Notes: a model not told the origin generated them from the letters alone. A stretch of DNA of 37,338 nt from Chara braunii (GCA_003427395.1 BFEA01000018.1:6012043-6049380), one strand, 5' to 3'; positions 9,351 through 19,673 are shown, numbered from the stretch's first letter. Made by a program: numbers and translations.

Positions 9351-11221
9351 GGCTGCTGAAACAGCGGCTTTGCTTGCGAATGCCCTGCTTGCCTCTGCGG
9401 CCCTAGCTCTCCGCTGCAGCTACTGTCTCTCCCTAAGCTGGCGGAACAGAAACCTGTCACCCTCTGGTCCTAATGCCAAGTGGGCTATCGGGCGTCTTGC
9501 CGATCGCAATAGCCTATCGTCCGGTTGTGGGACCTCCCTGTCGGTCATAAGCTACAACACTATACACAGTCTGCACTAGGACACTCTAGATGCCTACGCA
9601 GCATTGTGCACAGACCAATTTAAAATAAATAATGAATTAATTGGTGGCTGTGTCATAGTCTATACATTTGGGTTCCCCAGGTAAGTTCAGATTCCTACAA
9701 ACGAAACTATTTTTACTTAATTAGTCCGCGGACAGAAAGCAAATTTCTATGTAATGCTGTCTGTCAGATGTCAATGGCAGTCCATCTAACTAATCAAAAT
9801 AAAAATAGAATCATTTGTTGGGTCTGTTTGCAGAAAGCGGGGTCTATGACCAACACAGGTGTGAGTGTGAGCGCAAGTGGGTTGTGAGAGTGTTGGCCAT
9901 AGCCTCTGCTGCTACTCGATGAAGGGTGGGGGACGATGAGAAAGGGAGGCACAACTACTGGCAGGTCTCGGTCTTTGTGTTAGCCAGACCCCCACTGGCG
10001 GCCCCAACCCTATACCCTAACCATTAGGGGCAAGGGGCAACATGAAATCTCCCCTTCACAGAGAGAGGAAAACTATGCTTGCAGGGGTCCCCTCTAGATA
10101 GTCTTAGGAGTAGGTAGTGGAAGGTAAAAACAAATAGAAGTGGAGAGAAGAATATAGACAGTTGTGATCACCCCAATTAAAAAAAANNNNNNNNNNNNNN
10201 NNNNNNNNNNNNNNNNNNNNNNNNNNNNNNNAACCGAGGAAAAAAAAAAAAAAAAAATGGGATCTTGCCCGAACTTATCACCTGAAATCTACCCTTCCCT
10301 CAGTTCTTCCTGAATGTCTCTTGTCGTCAACGTCCCTGAGCGATCCAGATAGCGTGCGTGTCTAAAGGTGTGCACACGGCCCACCCCTGTGGCCCGAGTC
10401 CTGCTGAGCTGGCCAGCCCTGCACAGTCTTTATCCTCACATGCAGCGAGCCTTACACCGAACGATTGGCTGATCAGGAGGCATTTATATGGACGGCCCCC
10501 GAAGCCCTCAGGAATTCTTTAACGTCGCAGACAGGACGACGATCACAGCCAATGGAAGGTACCCCGCCGATGCTTATTTATAGACGCCCGGTCTCATCTG
10601 TCCCATAGGGCTGGCCTGCCCCTTAGAACCCCTCTACAGTGCAGCGAGCAGACAAAGGACAAAGCAGCAAAGCATGCGTGCTCTACTCCCGGTGGGTTGG
10701 CATGGTGACCGTGACCCAGTGCTTCGTCCAGGGCCCTTCAGATAGCACCGCCCTCTCCTTCCAGATGCTCCACGTGAAGGCTGATGACTCTCAAGGTTGA
10801 GTGCACACGACTCCTCACATGAGAGGACTCTCAAGACAGAACACACATCCTCACGGTAAGAAGTGGTGAAGAGGGTAGATAAGGTTAGGTGCAACGTACC
10901 TCAAAATAGCTGCCCCCAACCACAGATATTCTCCCCAGATGACCCGATGTTGATTGTGATGACCAATCGTTGCTTCGGCACAACCAGCATTGCACAGCCG
11001 TTCCACCTCAGCATCAATTGCGCATCGGATAGTTCTCATCACACTGCGGACACCCAAAATTCACCGCATAGCCTTCCTGGCGATCCCCTCTCCACCTGGG
11101 TCGCCTGCTTATCTTCGCCTTCCTCACTACACACGTCCCACGGCACAGTCGCTCACCGCACACACCACGTGCATGTACCGCATCAGGCAGAAGACAAGCA
11201 CCAGATTAGCACCGAACCACA
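9351..11221 (-). other. Chromovirus 5' leader, no gene recognised
   Basis: Lies between the primer-binding site and the gag start of the minus-strand element. I recognise no protein or RNA gene. It contains an A-run (10240-10257) and an assembly gap. At about 1.9 kb it is long for a chromovirus leader, so an unrecognised nested insertion is possible. Confidence 0.55.
10187..10231. other. Assembly gap (45 N)
   Basis: Run of 45 undetermined bases flanked by A-rich sequence on both sides, typical of a homopolymer that could not be assembled. Confidence 0.99.
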
Positions 11222-11233
11222 GCTCTGATACCA
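11222..11233 (-). promoter_or_regulatory. Primer-binding site (initiator tRNA-Met)
   Basis: The minus strand reads TGGTATCAGAGC three bases after the CA end of the 5' LTR. This is complementary to the 3' end of plant initiator tRNA-Met, the usual primer for minus-strand cDNA synthesis in plant LTR retrotransposons. It fixes the orientation and the LTR boundary. Confidence 0.92.
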
Positions 11234-11236
11234 AAT

Positions 11237-12162
11237 TGCAAGGAAGATGAGCAATAGCGAACTTCAGAAATCAAACAGCATCATACACATGAGACCAGAT
11301 AATCGTGACCTTGAACCAATAGCAGAATTGCAACACGAGTTTCACCAAATAAGAGCACAGCAAAAGCTCATAATTGACAACGCTGGAATAGTCTCATCAT
11401 CATCAACGAAGAACCAATGTCGATATCCTAACTGGCGCTCGGCGCCCAGACTACAGATGGCAGATCCTATCTAGCCTAATCTATGATGTCGCTGATGACG
11501 TCAACAGCTCCCCGAAGTATGAGCAGATCTCGGACAATGCCGTACACTTCAAGCACCAGGTATGTCTTTCGTATCATTCACAACCTCGTTCCCCAACTCA
11601 CAGATGCCACATGCACCCAAGAACCACCATCCGCTCCATCCAGCATACAGCAGCGCAGCTCGGCTATGGCTGCCTGCTCCTTCCAGCTCGCCCGTGAGCG
11701 CGCGAGCGCTGGCCAGTGTTAGCGCAGCATGTAGCCAGTGCCTGAATGCCGATTGCGTGGGCAGGCCCTTTCCTAAATGGAAGTGGCCTGCCTGCCTCGC
11801 GTGCAGCCTGGCTGCGCTGGGTGCCTGCCCAGAAGCTTCCGGTAGGCCCAGGAAGGGTGAGCCTCAGTCCAAACGAATCAGGCCCAGGGCCACCGACAGT
11901 TACACGTGCCCAACTGCGCACAGCCTGAGTTGGGCCTGTGCTGCGTATCTCGCCCAGGGCCTGACTTAGATACATTTGATGAAGGAGGCCAGAGCCTGGG
12001 CGCCTTCGACCAACTGGCGCTGCGCAACTGCCTGAATTTTCCCCAGTTGCGAAGTAGTCCAAAATAGGCCTCTTGTCGTCTGTTGAGCCTGCCTTCACTT
12101 AGGGCGGCCGACCTGTTGCAAATAGGGGCTCGGTAGGGCTTATCGAGGCCTAGTGCCTCCCA
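11237..12162 (-). repeat. Chromovirus 5' LTR
   Basis: Upstream LTR of the minus-strand element, matching 2460-3399 along its length. In element orientation it begins TGGGAGGCACTAGG and ends CCTTGCA. It is followed on the plus strand by GTAC (12163-12166), the second copy of the target duplication. It should contain the element's promoter, but I cannot point to a convincing TATA box. Confidence 0.93.
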
Positions 12163-12253
12163 GTACTGAAAACCCTCCGAGTTGCCCTCTTGAGATGCTG
12201 GTGAAATGAGTGCTTTGTTGCTAATGGAGGCAGTGCTCTCCTTCCCTCACTAC

Positions 12254-12258
12254 TTTTT

Positions 12259-12290
<32 letters not shown>

Positions 12291-12291
12291 G
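12254..12291. repeat. Poly-T and (GT)n microsatellite
   Basis: An 18-base T-run followed at once by about nine GT units. Overlapping open frames rich in Phe, Val and Cys are products of this repeat. Confidence 0.9.
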
Positions 12292-12562
12292 ACACAGCTC
12301 GTTCTATTCTTGGGGGTGTCAGTTTTGTTCGTATTCCACCGGCAAGTCAGAAAGACATGAATACACAGCTTTTAACACGCCTTGCCGCGCTAGCATTGAT
12401 TCCTTCCTTTTGGAAATTTGGAAGGATTAAGTGGCAGTCAAGCCCGTACATTTATCGGAGAATCACCTCCCTCTATCGATTTACCCAGAAACAAAGCATA
12501 CCTGAAATTGAACTTCAGAGAAGTTCCTCCCTCTCGGTCTGCACCTGGCACACTGTCCGCTA

Positions 12563-12579
12563 AAACCCTAAACCCTAAG
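12563..12579 (+). repeat. Short interstitial telomere-type motif
   Basis: AAACCCTAAACCCTAAG holds two adjoining units of the plant-type telomere repeat (CCCTAAA). It is too short to imply a former chromosome end. Confidence 0.5.
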
Positions 12580-12609
12580 AAAACCCTGGCCTGTCCTCCC
12601 CCGGTATTC

Positions 12610-12795
12610 GTTTTTGGACATGAAAGCCAGCGGTTAGTATTGAACCTCTTTTTTTATTTTTATGGCATTGAAATATTGTAATTGGACTGACCGGGCCCCA
12701 GGAAATTCAGAATAAGTTTGATCTGTTCATCTGATTGCATGTCGATTCGAACTTCGGTCTGTCTTTTGACAGTTGATGGGTGTACCGATGGAGCA
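12610..12795 (-). mobile_element. tRNA-derived SINE (family 1, copy 1) with target duplications
   Basis: On the minus strand the element starts with a degenerate RNA polymerase III A box (TGCTCCATCGGTACACCC), followed by a B box (AAGTTCGAATCGAC) about 40 bases on. A conserved tail AATTTCCTGGGGCCCGGTC comes next, then A-rich sequence. It is bounded by a 22-bp direct repeat (12588-12609 and 12796-12817, GGCCTGTCCTCCCCC-R-GTATTC, one mismatch) that I read as the target-site duplication. A second copy of the family lies at 22195-22305. SINEs are copied by LINE machinery in trans. Confidence 0.75.
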
Positions 12796-13397
12796 GGCCT
12801 GTCCTCCCCCAGTATTCTTATTTTGAAGCCCTTCTGACGAATTCCCTGAGCTGATTTTGCTTTCTTGTTTCTCGTCTGTGTGCCTTTTGACCCATCCCGC
12901 CACTTGGTGGAATTCCAACCCCTTGGCCTGTTGATCCACCCTGCCACTTCGTTTAATTGCTTCGCAACCGTTGCAGCCCCCAGGAATGGGTCATATCTGT
13001 GGGATTCAGGCTCAGTCAGGCTTCGGCATGCGAGATTATGCACCAAGGACATGGTTTTCAGAAGCACGAAATGGTCGTCCAGCGTGAGGGATTGCTCGAA
13101 CCCCAACCTGGCAATCAACTGCAGAGCAGAACTTGCAGCAGAACTCTATACTTCAGCAAAAAAGCAATCGCACCGAGCAAGCAGATACCTTGGTGAAGCA
13201 AAAAAGGAAAAGGGTGATACCTTGGAGAGTGCACAAGTGGCAAGTGCATCCGCGGAGGCATTACTGCGATTGTTGCCGCAGTTCCATGCGAGAAGTTTGG
13301 TAAAGTCCGTGGCTATTTTGAGCAACTTGCGAGGTGTGCAACAGCAAGCAACTCTGTCATTCCTTCTCCTGTGTGATGAAGTGGAGTTCGGCGAATA

Positions 13398-13736
13398 TTG
13401 ATGGCTGTTTGGGAAGCGCGCACAATGTTTCGCAAGGGCATCGCACTGAAAGCAGACATTATGACTGGTTTTGCCAACCGGCCTACCACTATATATAACT
13501 CCGGCAAGCCTCAAGGTGGTGTTATATTGCCTTTACTGACCAACATTTCTTTGCACAAAATGGAGGAACGAGTGGGCTCAAGCAGCGGAAGGCCGAGTTA
13601 TCTTTTTGTAAGATACGCCGATGATTTCGTTGGTCTTTCGAAAGGCTTCAAGAGTGGTTCAGGGCTCTCAAGGATTCCTATCACTATGGCTCACTCATGG
13701 GCCCAGAACTCCATATCCCTGTTTCAGTTCCATTGA
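13398..13736 (+). pseudogene. Group II intron reverse transcriptase/maturase-like fragment
   Basis: About 112 residues on the plus strand. NSGKPQGGVILPLLTNISLH matches the RT motif G(T)PQGGxxSPLLxNIxLH of group II intron-encoded proteins and nuclear maturases, and LFVRYADDFVGLSKG carries the catalytic YADD box. Upstream residues (MFRKGIALKADIMTGFANRP) are unrecognised, and after SKG the similarity stops. The DX maturase and endonuclease domains are absent. Base composition resembles the nuclear surroundings, not mtDNA. It could be a piece of a nuclear maturase gene, or of an organellar intron moved to the nucleus and decayed. No intact gene can be assembled around it. Confidence 0.7.
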
Positions 13737-13923
13737 ACGAGATTTCGGCTTCAAACTGTTTGATCAATCAGTTGTATAATGGGACACTGAACCCAGTTTC
13801 CAGCAGGTGCGGCTCCCCACAAATAGACTGGAGCACCCGGCGGAGGAGTACTAGGTAGGGATGCTCTTATCACCTCACTTTCAGCAAAAAAAAAGAACAA
13901 AAGTTTGGTAAGTTTGGTGGCCA

Positions 13924-14010
13924 AAAAAATTGGAACGATACCGAGAACATTAGTATGGCCCCTGCGCAAGGATGACACACATAAATCAATGTAAATGGTC
14001 CAAATTTTTA
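13924..14010 (+). pseudogene. U6: U6 snRNA retropseudogene with target duplications
   Basis: The plus strand reads AAAATTGGAACGATACCGAG, then AACATTAGTATGGCCCCTGC, then GCAAGGATGACACACATAAA, then TCAATGTAAATGGTCCAAAT and a T-run. This is U6 from just after the 5' stem-loop to the 3' end. Changes from canonical U6 include ACAGAGA to ACCGAGA, and AAATCGAGAAATGG to AAATCAATGTAAATGG. It is bounded by an 11-bp direct repeat TTTGGTGGCCA (13913-13923 and 14029-14039), the sign of LINE-mediated retroposition, with an A/T-rich tail before the second copy. It is therefore not a functional spliceosomal RNA gene. Confidence 0.88.
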
Positions 14011-14234
14011 AATTAAAAAATTAATAAATTTGGTGGCCATTCTGGAAGCATGCAACAGCGGTGCAGGGCGATTGGTCGCTGATGCATCAACCCGGCTAAC
14101 AACCCCTCGGTACGCTGTGGTTCTGTTTCGAATGTCAATTATGTCGTTCGATGGAGTTTGGAAAGCTTCGTTGCGTATTTTCGGAGCATGTTGCTAAGCA
14201 TTGCTGGATTAACAAGTGCTTAGCGGAAGTATTG

Positions 14235-14292
14235 GATTGGTTGGCATATAAAGAAAAGTAAAAAAAAGAAAGAAGAAGATTGGTTGGCATAT
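14235..14292 (+). mobile_element. A-rich tail flanked by 15-bp target duplication
   Basis: GATTGGTTGGCATAT occurs at 14235-14249 and again at 14278-14292. Only 28 A/G-rich bases (AAAGAAAAGTAAAAAAAAGA...) lie between them. This is the expected scar of a retroposon so strongly 5'-truncated that only its tail was inserted. Confidence 0.6.
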
Positions 14293-15422
14293 TGCTGAGG
14301 GTTTTGCTGTGGGGCTGGGTTCTGCTTGGGGGTTGCTATCGTGGTGGTGGCTTTCTACTGAGGGGTTGCTGTGGGGCTGATTTTCTCCAGGAGTGTAACT
14401 TTGGTGATCGTTCTTGTGCTTCGATAGCAGATGATAAGTGTCATGGTGGCTTATCGGGCAGCTTTGCTGTGCTGCATGTTCCATTCTCGTGAAGGAAGGA
14501 ATAGCATGTTAACTGCTGCCAAGCGTTCATCAAGAGCATGTTTGTGGTAGACATTTGAGGGTGCTGATGCTTGCTGCCGGTGGTCTGCCCGAGCTGCTCT
14601 CGCGGCGAGGGCGGAACCCACGTGCCAGTGTGCGGACGGGCGTAGAATGTTTTATGTCCCCACCTTGAGGGTGGGATGCGTGGACCGAAGAGGCATTTGA
14701 CCATATGCAAATGCAATTGAAGGTGTATTACAGCAGGGTGCACTTCTTCAGCTGTTGAGAAGAAAAGATATGTGTTTGAGCATTTTGCGGACAACATTAG
14801 ACTTGTGCAGGGTCTTCCTTTGCTGTCATGAATATCTTCGATCGATGTTATTCATTTCCCTGAGCTGGGCAATGGCTGTGGAGGAGATGAATGCACAAAT
14901 TATGGCAAATGAGGATGAGTGAGACTGATGGACAGTGATGTCTGGCTGCATTGCCTGAAAGAGAAGCGAAACGAGATAGGCAGAAGGGTGATGGTTACAT
15001 GTCTGTGGGACTCGTTTGCAAAGGTGTGTTCTCTTATTTCTCTGTGACAGTAAAGCCTAACGCATCTTTGAATTCTTTGATGTGAAACAAGAACGAAATC
15101 AAACGGAGAATGGAAAACAGTATGAGGCCTGTTGCACCGTCTTGTGAATACGTCGTCCTTTTGTCGTAGATGATTTAAGATCCGGGTAATCTCACAAAAT
15201 AACACTCGTATATATTGAGCTCGTAATGGTACGCTTGGACTATCTGAATCTATCAAACACACACAATGAATTTCGATATCATATACAGGATAATAATTTT
15301 CATTGGTCTTTAGGTGAAAGCTCTGAACATAAGGACTGTTGTTAGTTTTTGGAAGTTCCTATTCGTGCCCCCGCATCTCCAGCTGAGAGGGGCAGTGGGA
15401 AGAGAGACAGACACACACAGAT

Positions 15423-15424
<2 letters not shown>
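14293..15424. other. No gene recognised
   Basis: Several open frames of 90-120 codons lie on the minus strand, but none matches a family I know and none has convincing start context. I see no RNA gene. Confidence 0.4.

Positions 15425-15507
<83 letters not shown>
15425..15507. repeat. (GA)n microsatellite
   Basis: About 41 uninterrupted GA units. Arg-Glu and Ser-Leu repeat frames that cross it on both strands are products of the repeat. Confidence 0.97.
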
Positions 15508-15510
<3 letters not shown>

Positions 15511-15831
15511 GGTCCCATGGGTCTCTCGGCCGGTATGCCCCGCGGCCAGGAGTGCGGGCCTCGTCAGGACCAGGCAGGGACTCAGCAGGGCTGCCTGAGA
15601 GGTGGTAGGGTTGCCCAAAACTGGAAGACTCTAGAACACAGTGCCATTAAATGTTTTTTGAAGAAACTTTTGATGATACCAAACCCATTATTACCTGGAT
15701 TCGGCTGAAAAAATTTTCAGAAAAAGCTATGAAGATTCATGAACAACTTCTAACCTTTGCTTTTACCAAATTCTACCACCCAAATGACTCTATGGCCAAT
15801 CCAATCCCAAACTTTAGCTGTCCTGTTACAT

Positions 15832-16529
15832 CTACCAGGCCTATACCACCCGGTCTCACGCCCCCAACATGCTAGGCTACAGGGCAGTGCAACCCACCCT
15901 AGCTCCAACCATCGTTGTCCTGGCAGCCTCCGGTTGGCCACTGGATTGTCTTCCTCCGTCAACAAATCCCCAGATCTCTCTATCAGGTCTAAAGCTCCTC
16001 CATAAACAGGTTACAGGGCAAATGCCCCAGCACCGACCAGTGTCGTTCTGGCATCGGCTAACCTAGGCCATTAAACACCGCAGGTTCGTTTGGCATCAGA
16101 TGTTCCTCTACCGCCACTGAAGTTCAGGATCCGGTGTCTGTAAAAGCTTGAAGTGACCCATGACTACTGGTGATTAGTGATGATTTCAACTCCTATGAAT
16201 TTCATTACCAACGTCTATCCCCACGTCAACCAAGCACCCACAGTCCAAGTGGCTCTAAGAGTCTAACCTAAACCAAACGTACTACCAGGCCTCCTCGGCC
16301 TCACGCCCCCAACATGCTAGGCTATAGCGCAGCACAACCTACCCCAGCTACGACCTGTGTTGGCCTGGTAGCAGCCCCCGGTTAGCTACTAGATCGCCTT
16401 CCGCCCTCGACGAACGCTCAGCTCTCCTTACCAGGCTCACGCTCCTGCGTAAACAGGTTACAGGGCTACACCCCAGCACCGTCCAGCGTCAGTCTGGCAT
16501 CAGCCAACCAAGGACACTAATCGTCGCAG
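15832..16529. repeat. Diverged 250-bp duplication
   Basis: 15832-16083 and 16282-16529 align from CTACCAGGCC through CACGCCCCCAACATGCTAGG and AAACAGGTTACAGGGC to the final TCGCAG/CCGCAG. There are many substitutions but few indels. A unique 198-bp stretch (16084-16281) separates them, giving a spacing of about 450 bases. No coding sense is retained in either copy. It could be two units of a dispersed family or an old tandem array. Confidence 0.75.
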
Positions 16530-17383
16530 CTTTTCATATGGTGTCGGAAAAGCAATTAGCGCCACTGGAATTCTGTACCCTGTTTCTGTAGATAATCACA
16601 GATACTAATGATCTCGATGATTAATTATTAAGAAATTAGCTGTTCAAGAGCTGATTGTAGAATATCCTCCCCCCCCCTCTCCTTCTCCTTCTCAGTGTTC
16701 TCACCCTGTCCATCCACTGCCTCCACCGAAATCACTTCCCTAAATACAGGTACTCCTCATCGGCCCCAACCCTCCCCCCGCCCCCCCCCTCTCCCCCTCC
16801 CCTTCTACAGTTCCTGCCCAATGCCACCCCCCTGCCCTTTTCTGCCACCACCCCAGGCCCAGATGAGAGCAACCTCCAAAATCTGGCCCCACCCCCTCCA
16901 GGACATTCACTTCCCACCTTGTGAAGCCCCTGCAGAGTAGAGCTCTCCCCCTCAGTACCAGTCCCCCCAAATGCCATAAATAATTTCTCGACGCGCAAAG
17001 AGAGGAGAATGAGTAAATTTATGAACGAGAAATGTATGAATTGAGGAAGTCAGATTTCTAAAATAGAAAATTAGAAAGGTACATCTATGGACTTGAAGAT
17101 AAATGGATTAAGACCTAAAAAAAAGTTATATCCAGATGGCAAAAACTATGGAAATATAAGGTATTGTAGTTGGAGATTGAAAATGAGACTAATGAATTTA
17201 GGATTTAGCTAGGCTTCCTGAGCCGCCCGGCCAGACGGGCACGGCCGTGCACCCGTGCAGGCTGCACAGGCGGGCGGCTGCATGGGTCACCCGTGCGAGC
17301 TAATTTTTATTATAAAAGGAAAAGGTGATGGGGGGCTGTTGTGCATGCAGAGATGTGCCCGAATCAGCCTTTTCCAGACTGGC
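16530..17383. other. No gene recognised; C-rich stretch then AT-rich stretch
   Basis: 16666-16860 is pyrimidine-rich (runs of C and CTCC). 16980-17215 is A-rich. 17219-17300 is GC-rich with CGTGCACCCGTGCAGG-type palindromes, followed by TTTTTATTATAAAAGG. No gene is recognisable. Confidence 0.4.
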
Positions 17384-17860
17384 GGGGAGGTGAGGGATGG
17401 CGAGAGGGAGGTTGAAGATGGAGAGAGGAGGGTGGGAGATGGCAGGCGGGAGGTTGGAGGTGGCAAAAGGGAGGTAGGAGGTTGCATGCGGGGAGGTGGG
17501 AAATGGCCGGATTGAGGTAGGAGGTGGCGAGAGCTAAGTGGGAGATGGCGAAAGAGAGGGAGGTGGGAGATGGCAGGAGGGAGGCAGAAGAAGGAGAGAG
17601 GGAAGTGGGAGATGGTGGGAGGGGAGGTAGGAGGTGGCGGGAAGGAGGCGGAGGATTGGTGGGAGGGAGGCGGAGGATGGTTGGAGGGATGTGGGAGATA
17701 GTGGGAGGGTTAGTGGGAGGTAGCAGGAGAGGTATTGGGAGCTGGCGGGAGATGGCAGAAGAGCAGGAACGGAGTGGCGGGAGGGAGGTGGACGAAGGGG
17801 GAAGAGAAGGAACGAAGTGGCGGGAGAGAAGTGGAGGACGACGAGCACACGGAGAAGTTG
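17384..17860 (+). repeat. Purine-rich minisatellite
   Basis: Roughly 480 bases of imperfect units of about 18-20 bases on the theme GGGAGGTGGGAGATGGCGA, almost all purine on the plus strand. Frames on both strands are open for long stretches because of this composition (Arg/Glu/Gly on plus, Pro/Ser/Leu on minus). They are not genes. Confidence 0.85.
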
Positions 17861-17969
17861 AACGAAGACGAAGAAGACGAAGGAGGAGGAGGAGGAGCAG
17901 CGGGTGGAGAAGTTCAACGAAGAAGAAGAAGAAGAAGACCACTTACCTTCGCTTCATGGGACCAGCGAC

Positions 17970-18038
17970 AGCCCTGAGCAGCGGCGAAGGCCCTGGGGAG
18001 CGGCGAAGGAGTGGCAAAGGCCCTGGGGAGCGGCGAAG
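17970..18038 (+). repeat. 30-bp tandem repeat
   Basis: GGCCCTGGGGAGCGGCGAAG occurs at 17989-18008 and 18019-18038, with a partial copy just before it at about 17970. The unit is 30 bases. Confidence 0.7.
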
Positions 18039-19673
18039 AACAGCGGCGATGGGCCCGGGAAGACGTGTCGGGGAGCAGCTACGGCCGTGGGAGGTGGGCA
18101 ATGGCGCAACCTGACCGACGGCAGCGACGACGATGAAATGGCGGGCGGAGTGGCAACACGGGGGACCCCCGTCCTCAGGCCCGCGCAGTTCGAAATTTTG
18201 AACTCGATTTCGAAAACGCCCGGGTCGTGGGGACATCCTCGACGAATCTCCGCCGTAGATCTTCGAGTCCAAAATCGAATTTTTTAAGCCACCCCCCGCG
18301 CGCTAAAAAAAAATCTCGACATGTGGGGGGCCTTAAAAAAATTGTGCGGTGCTGGAACTGGGCCTGCCGTCCCCAGAACTGCCCCCCAAGCACACCGCGC
18401 TGGGGCCGTACGGGGTCCGTACGGGGGACCTGCACGGCCGTGCAAAGATCCGTGCGTGCCGGGGGTAACCGTGCGCACGGAAATTATTAAAAAAACATTT
18501 AAGTAATTAGGAATTTAGGTATTGAAACAGTACCTTGGAAAAAAATCTAGTTGAGAAAATTTAACGAACTGAAGATTGAGAAAGTATTAGGATATTTTAG
18601 GATTAGGATATTAGTAAGTTGATGACAACGTTGATGATTAATTTGATAAATTGGATGATTAGAGAGTATCGCGAGGGTTTATGCTTCGGCATAGGGCCCT
18701 GCAGCAGGCGCGTGCCCGCCCTAAGTGAAGGCGGGCCCGCTGAATCTCAGTGCCCTCTGAACTCGTCAATTTTTGCCAATCTTGGTCGGCGCCAGAATTG
18801 CCACGTGCCAGTTGGTTACATCCGCCTTGCTCGTGAGAATCCAAAATATTTGTGAGCCTTCCAGGCTCTTCCAGCAATGTGGTGGAAGCAGGGAGCAAGC
18901 AACACACGTTTGTGCCCGGGTGGTTGGGCATGCGTAACCAATTCGGTCCCAGGCCACTGTCTGAACGGGCCTGGCCGCAGAGACTTTGGCCGAGACTGAA
19001 GCTACTGAAAACTCGGCCTCGCGGGCTGCTTGCTGCGCGCATGCGCAGACGTGCAGGATGTAGGGCGCTGCTGAGGGAAGTGCCATAGCCAGCCCCACGT
19101 AGCCGGGGCTCGGCGTGGACATAGCCAGTGGAGGTGGTGAGGGTCTCCATGCAAGAGAGGGAAGACATGGGTAAGGGAAGACGAGGGAGAGAATGAGAGA
19201 GATGAGGATGATGATGTGAGGGCATGTACCTGGTCTTGGCAATGGTCTACAAGATCGACATCTTCATGCACTTCGGTTGTTGCATCTGTGACGTCAACGG
19301 GATGCATTGTCAATTCGTAGGCTGCTGGTAGCTGTGTAGTAGCAGTAGTCTGGGCGCTGAGCGCCACGTAGGAGGAAGGGCTCTGGATACGTATGTTGGT
19401 GGTCGCGAGAGTATGCTCTCATCGACATTCGGATTCAATACTTTGGTCCTCCGTTGGTGGAATATCAGTGCATTTCTGCTTTCTGAACAGCGTTGGACTT
19501 TCTGGCCTTCAGTGTGAATTTGCATTCTGGATTTCTGTCATTTCGCTATCGTTCATTTTCCTTGCAGTATACTAAGATTTGCATTCAGCTTCAATTTTAG
19601 GGAATCTTCAGGAGAGCAGGAGGAAAGGGGAATCAAGAGAAGAAAGAAAAAAGGGGCAGAGCCAAGAGGAGGA
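18039..19673. other. No gene recognised
   Basis: GC-rich to about 18480, then AT-rich to 18660, then mixed. Frames of up to 188 codons on the minus strand (18659-19225 and 18766-19242) have Ser/Ala/Pro-rich products I do not recognise, and they overlap each other in different frames. I see no RNA gene. Confidence 0.4.

Larger units (their letters stand above)
2460..12162 (-). mobile_element. Full-length Ty3/gypsy chromovirus, inactive
   Basis: LTR retrotransposon of about 9.7 kb read on the minus strand. It has LTRs at both ends (TG...CA in element orientation), a primer-binding site next to the upstream LTR, a polypurine tract next to the downstream LTR, and GTAC on both outer flanks (2456-2459 and 12163-12166) as a target duplication. 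Gene order is gag (with CCHC knuckle), protease, reverse transcriptase, RNase H, integrase, chromodomain. That order plus a C-terminal chromodomain defines the chromovirus branch of Ty3/gypsy. The LTRs differ at 16 positions in the first ~330 aligned bases by my count, so the insertion is not recent. Stops, frameshifts, a 293-bp foreign insert in pol and lost catalytic residues show it cannot move on its own. Confidence 0.95.

Noticed and set aside
12563-12579. Interstitial telomere marking an old chromosome fusion
   Set aside because: Only two CCCTAAA-type units. This can occur by chance or as a repair scar.
12865-13401. 178-codon plus-strand frame upstream of the maturase-like piece
   Set aside because: It overlaps the SINE flank and the product resembles no known family. 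No maturase motif extends into it.
15310-15708. Long open frames of Arg-Glu or Ser-Leu repeats on both strands
   Set aside because: Direct translation of the (GA)n microsatellite. The same applies to frames over 24209-24286, 26288-26355 and 36977-37047.
17364-18114. Frames of 190-196 codons on both strands over the minisatellite
   Set aside because: Open only because purine-rich repeats lack stop codons. The products are low-complexity and overlap on opposite strands.
18659-19242. Two overlapping minus-strand frames of 158-188 codons
   Set aside because: They overlap in different frames, are Ser/Ala/Pro-rich, and have no recognisable domain.
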